A DNA stretch of 32,466 bases. Source: a virus. Shown here piece by piece: positions 30,643-32,466 of the stretch. The stretch lies in IMG/VR virus record IMGVR_UViG_3300043640_000116, positions 1 to 32,466 of that record. The stretch is one strand, 5' to 3'. The notes beneath the pieces were generated by a model that ran no database searches, had not been told where the DNA came from, and saw only the letters and a program-made list of their open reading frames with translations. Positions within the stretch are counted from its first letter, which is position 1. The number at the start of each line of letters is the position of its first letter. Made by a program: the position numbers and the translations under genes.

Positions 30643-31080
30643 ATGATTGATACCAGATACATAACCAAGGCGCGGCAACTCGCCCAAGGTAGCCCCGACC
30701 CAAGCACGAAAGTCGGCTGCATCATTGTCAAGCACAGCATTATCCCGCGTGGTGACAACCATGTTGATGTCGGTTACGGCTATAATGATTTAGCGCCAGG
30801 AACGCCGGAAGAATACTGGCAGGATCGTGAATTGAAATATCCGCACGTTGTCCATGCTGAAATCCATGCGCTGCTACATGCTGGCCGCGATGCTCGTGGA
30901 GCACAGCTATATTGCAGCGAGCACCCATGCCTCCAATGCGCTATTGCCATTGCAGCGGCTAAGGTGGCGGTGGTGTGCTGTCCTCAAGAACCGTGGCGCG
31001 ACACACCTGAGATACGTGCAACCATTGAAGGCGCGAAGAAGGTTTTCGCCCGCGCCGGAATCATAGTGCAGTATGTCTGA
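30643..31080 (+). CDS. Deoxycytidylate deaminase-type enzyme (CMP/dCMP deaminase family)
   Basis: 145 residues from the ATG at 30643, chosen because AGGAG (30631-30635) lies seven bases upstream; a longer in-frame start would lie inside polA. Zinc site: H71-A-E73 (VVHAEIHAL) and P95-C96-L-Q-C99 (EHPCLQCAIA). DPSTKVGCIIV (19-29) is the substrate-side strand. It should convert dCMP to dUMP, the precursor needed for the TS-like hydroxymethylase. tRNA- or nucleoside-deaminase activity is less likely in this setting. Overlaps the next gene by eight bases. Confidence 0.85.
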   Translation: MIDTRYITKARQLAQGSPDPSTKVGCIIVKHSIIPRGDNHVDVGYGYNDLAPGTPEEYWQDRELKYPHVVHAEIHALLHAGRDARGAQLYCSEHPCLQCAIAIAAAKVAVVCCPQEPWRDTPEIRATIEGAKKVFARAGIIVQYV

Positions 31081-31474
31081 GAGTGGAATGTGGACGGATC
31101 ACGTTAAAGACGCTCTCTTTGGCTTGCATCCCACGCGCATTGAGAACAGGTGGGAAGGTACACCAGATGTCAATTATATTGAGGGCTGGATAGAGCTTAA
31201 GTTCATTCGTGACCTGCCAAAGCGGGCGGCAACTATCGTACGCATTGACCACTTCACACCTCAGCAAAGAGTATGGCTGCTTGAGCGTAGCCTCGCTGGT
31301 GGTAAGGTGTTCCTGTTGTTAAAGTTGGCTTCTAGCTGGATGATATTTGAAGGGAGGGTTGCGAGCGAATTCGTAGGGCTGGTAGATTACGCCACTCTAA
31401 AAGAGAAAGCAATACAGGTATGGGACAAGACATTAAACAAGACGGAGTTCAGGAAGATAATCCGCTCAACCTAA
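31073..31474 (+). CDS. PD-(D/E)XK nuclease, VRR-NUC/resolvase-like
   Basis: 133 residues. The nuclease core is visible: TRIENRWEGTPDVNYIEGWI with P31-D32, then E41-L-K43 (WIELKF), the PD...ExK pattern of small restriction-like or Holliday-junction-type nucleases. FTPQQRVWLLERSLAGGKVF (about 62-81) matches the helix and strand that follow in VRR-NUC-like proteins. Likely cuts branched or recombination intermediates during replication. An in-frame ATG at 31088 is an alternative start. Its 3' end overlaps the HTH gene by 55 bases in another frame. Confidence 0.75.
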   Translation: MSESGMWTDHVKDALFGLHPTRIENRWEGTPDVNYIEGWIELKFIRDLPKRAATIVRIDHFTPQQRVWLLERSLAGGKVFLLLKLASSWMIFEGRVASEFVGLVDYATLKEKAIQVWDKTLNKTEFRKIIRST

Positions 31475-31779
31475 CCAGTGGGGAGATACTGATTATCTTA
31501 CGTCGGCGCGACGGCCTTACTCAAGACGGTATGGCAAAGAAGATCCGCGTCAATTTAAGCCAGTACAAGCGTATGGAATATGATATGCTTGATGCACCGA
31601 AGATGGAATACGGCCAGCTCACCACACCTGAGCACTGTTATATTCTCCGTCGGCGGGCAGGACGTCAACACAGTCAACTTAAAATAGCCAAAGCGCTCAA
31701 GGTGTGCCGCTGGTGGGTTAATCAAATGGAACGCGGAAAAATACCCTGCGAACCGCTTGCTGCATATTGGGGAATTTAA
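31420..31779 (+). CDS. Tandem helix-turn-helix (XRE-like) DNA-binding protein
   Basis: 119 residues with two similar HTH units. Unit 1, about 18-53: LTSGEILIILRRRDGLTQDG, then MAKKIRVNLSQYKRME. Unit 2, about 67-102: LTTPEHCYILRRRAGRQHSQ, then LKIAKALKVCRWWVNQMERG. Both share L-T-x-x-E-x-x-x-ILRRR-x-G. It may be a transcription regulator or an origin-binding factor, as it lies directly before a primase. The start is inside the nuclease gene with only a weak SD, so the exact N-terminus is uncertain. The stop overlaps the next start by one base. Confidence 0.7.
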   Translation: MGQDIKQDGVQEDNPLNLTSGEILIILRRRDGLTQDGMAKKIRVNLSQYKRMEYDMLDAPKMEYGQLTTPEHCYILRRRAGRQHSQLKIAKALKVCRWWVNQMERGKIPCEPLAAYWGI

Positions 31780-32466
31780 TGTCGGCTATACCACAGACAC
31801 AGGAATCAATTACCTTTCTTGCCCGCTGGAAACCAGAGGGACCATGGATGCTCACCATCATCCCGCCTGACCGTGGTAAAAGCACAACCAAAACTTTCAA
31901 GGCTGGTCAGGAAGCAGAGCTGGTAAAGTTCATTGACCAGTTCCAGGGTAAGCAGAATGTTTACTTTACCGTAAACCCTACGCGCACCATCATGGAGAGC
32001 AAGGCCAAGAAGACGGACATATGCCGGTTGGAGTGGCTGCACATTGATATCGACCCGCGCCTTGGTGAAGCCATTGAAGATGAAAAAGCCCGTGCGCTTA
32101 AGGCGTTGCATAACTTCACCCCGCCGCCGACAGTAATAACGGACAGCGGTGGTGGACTGCAAGGCTTCTGGAAACTGGCCGAGCCGGTGGAGCTGGACGG
32201 TACAGAGGAGATGGCGCAAGAGTACGAAGCCTATAACCAGCAACTTGAAATCCTGCTTGGTGGCGACCACTGCTTTAACGTCGACCGTATTATGCGCTTG
32301 CCGGGAACAGTGAACGTCCCCACAGAAAAGAAGAAGTCTAAGGGTCGTGTGCCTGTTACCGCCGTGATGCTTGAATGGGACGACGAGGCTCTTTACCCGC
32401 TTGACAAGTTCACTCGCGCGGCGCGGGTGCAGACGAAGGAAGCCGGTGCTTTGGGCGGTGGAGCTG
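31779..32466 (+). CDS. RepB-like archaeo-eukaryotic primase domain protein (3' partial)
   Basis: 229 codons are present and the frame remains open at the window end. The AEP metal motif is LHIDIDPR (D90, D92). It is followed by TVITDSGGGLQGFWKLAEPV, the second active-site region, and by CFNVDRIMRLPGTVNVP, which is highly characteristic of RepB/prim-pol-type primases. In phages these are usually fused to a C-terminal SF3 or virulence-associated-E-type helicase, which would lie beyond the window. It should prime replication for the family A polymerase. The ATG overlaps the TAA of the HTH gene by one base. Confidence 0.85.
   Translation, partial: MSAIPQTQESITFLARWKPEGPWMLTIIPPDRGKSTTKTFKAGQEAELVKFIDQFQGKQNVYFTVNPTRTIMESKAKKTDICRLEWLHIDIDPRLGEAIEDEKARALKALHNFTPPPTVITDSGGGLQGFWKLAEPVELDGTEEMAQEYEAYNQQLEILLGGDHCFNVDRIMRLPGTVNVPTEKKKSKGRVPVTAVMLEWDDEALYPLDKFTRAARVQTKEAGALGGGA

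Noticed and set aside
1-32466. Search for tRNA genes, CRISPR arrays, transposases, toxin-antitoxin or anti-phage defence genes
   Set aside because: None could be supported by reading the sequence; the gaps are too short and no matching motifs were seen.

Overview
This window looks like a contiguous piece of a tailed double-stranded DNA phage genome (siphovirus-like). Every gene I can support lies on the + strand, genes are tightly packed with many 1-8 base overlaps, and no stretch longer than about 120 bases lacks a gene. No tRNA, CRISPR array, insertion sequence, integrase or attachment site is visible. The distal tail genes (DUF2460, DUF2163, NlpC/P60, large tail-tip protein) occur in the order known from alphaproteobacterial gene transfer agents and their related siphophages. 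An alphaproteobacterial host is therefore the best inference, but it is not proven here.

Layout: 1-12434 is the tail module: tape measure (5' end outside the window), distal tail protein, DUF2163 hub protein with two copies of an inserted domain, NlpC/P60 peptidase, a 1172-residue tail-tip protein with a propeller-like insertion, then fibre/receptor-binding type proteins. 12453-14073 is a lysis cassette: holin-like membrane protein, overlapping Rz/Rz1-like spanins, GH24 endolysin and a tail-anchored membrane protein. 14127-18838 holds a SNF2-type helicase, two conserved unknowns (one with an SSB-like C-terminal tip), a strong terminator and a Dda/RecD-like helicase. 18866-21060 holds a B12-dependent (class II) ribonucleotide reductase and a uracil-DNA-glycosylase-like protein.

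21664-28086 is the most interesting region, apparently a DNA base hypermodification locus. It encodes a 5-hmdU-kinase-helical-domain / amino-acid:DNA-transferase type protein, a TET/JBP-associated-type glycosyltransferase, an APH-fold kinase, a HAD phosphatase, a sugar nucleotidyltransferase, an Nmad5-like protein, a thymidylate-synthase-family enzyme best read as a dUMP hydroxymethylase, a YfbR-type HD 5'-nucleotidase and an Nmad1/DUF1599-like protein. 28089-32466 adds an unknown, a family A DNA polymerase with Leu at the '762' position, a dCMP deaminase, a PD-(D/E)XK nuclease, a tandem-HTH protein and the start of an archaeo-eukaryotic-type (RepB-like) primase.

Working model (inference): dCMP deaminase supplies dUMP, the TS-like enzyme makes 5-hydroxymethyl-dUMP, and the HD nucleotidase and Nmad proteins shape the thymidylate pool. 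The polymerase then incorporates hmdU. A phage-encoded sugar route (HAD phosphatase, anomeric kinase, nucleotidyltransferase) makes an NDP-sugar, which the glycosyltransferase places on hmdU in DNA. I do not recognise this exact combination as a described system.
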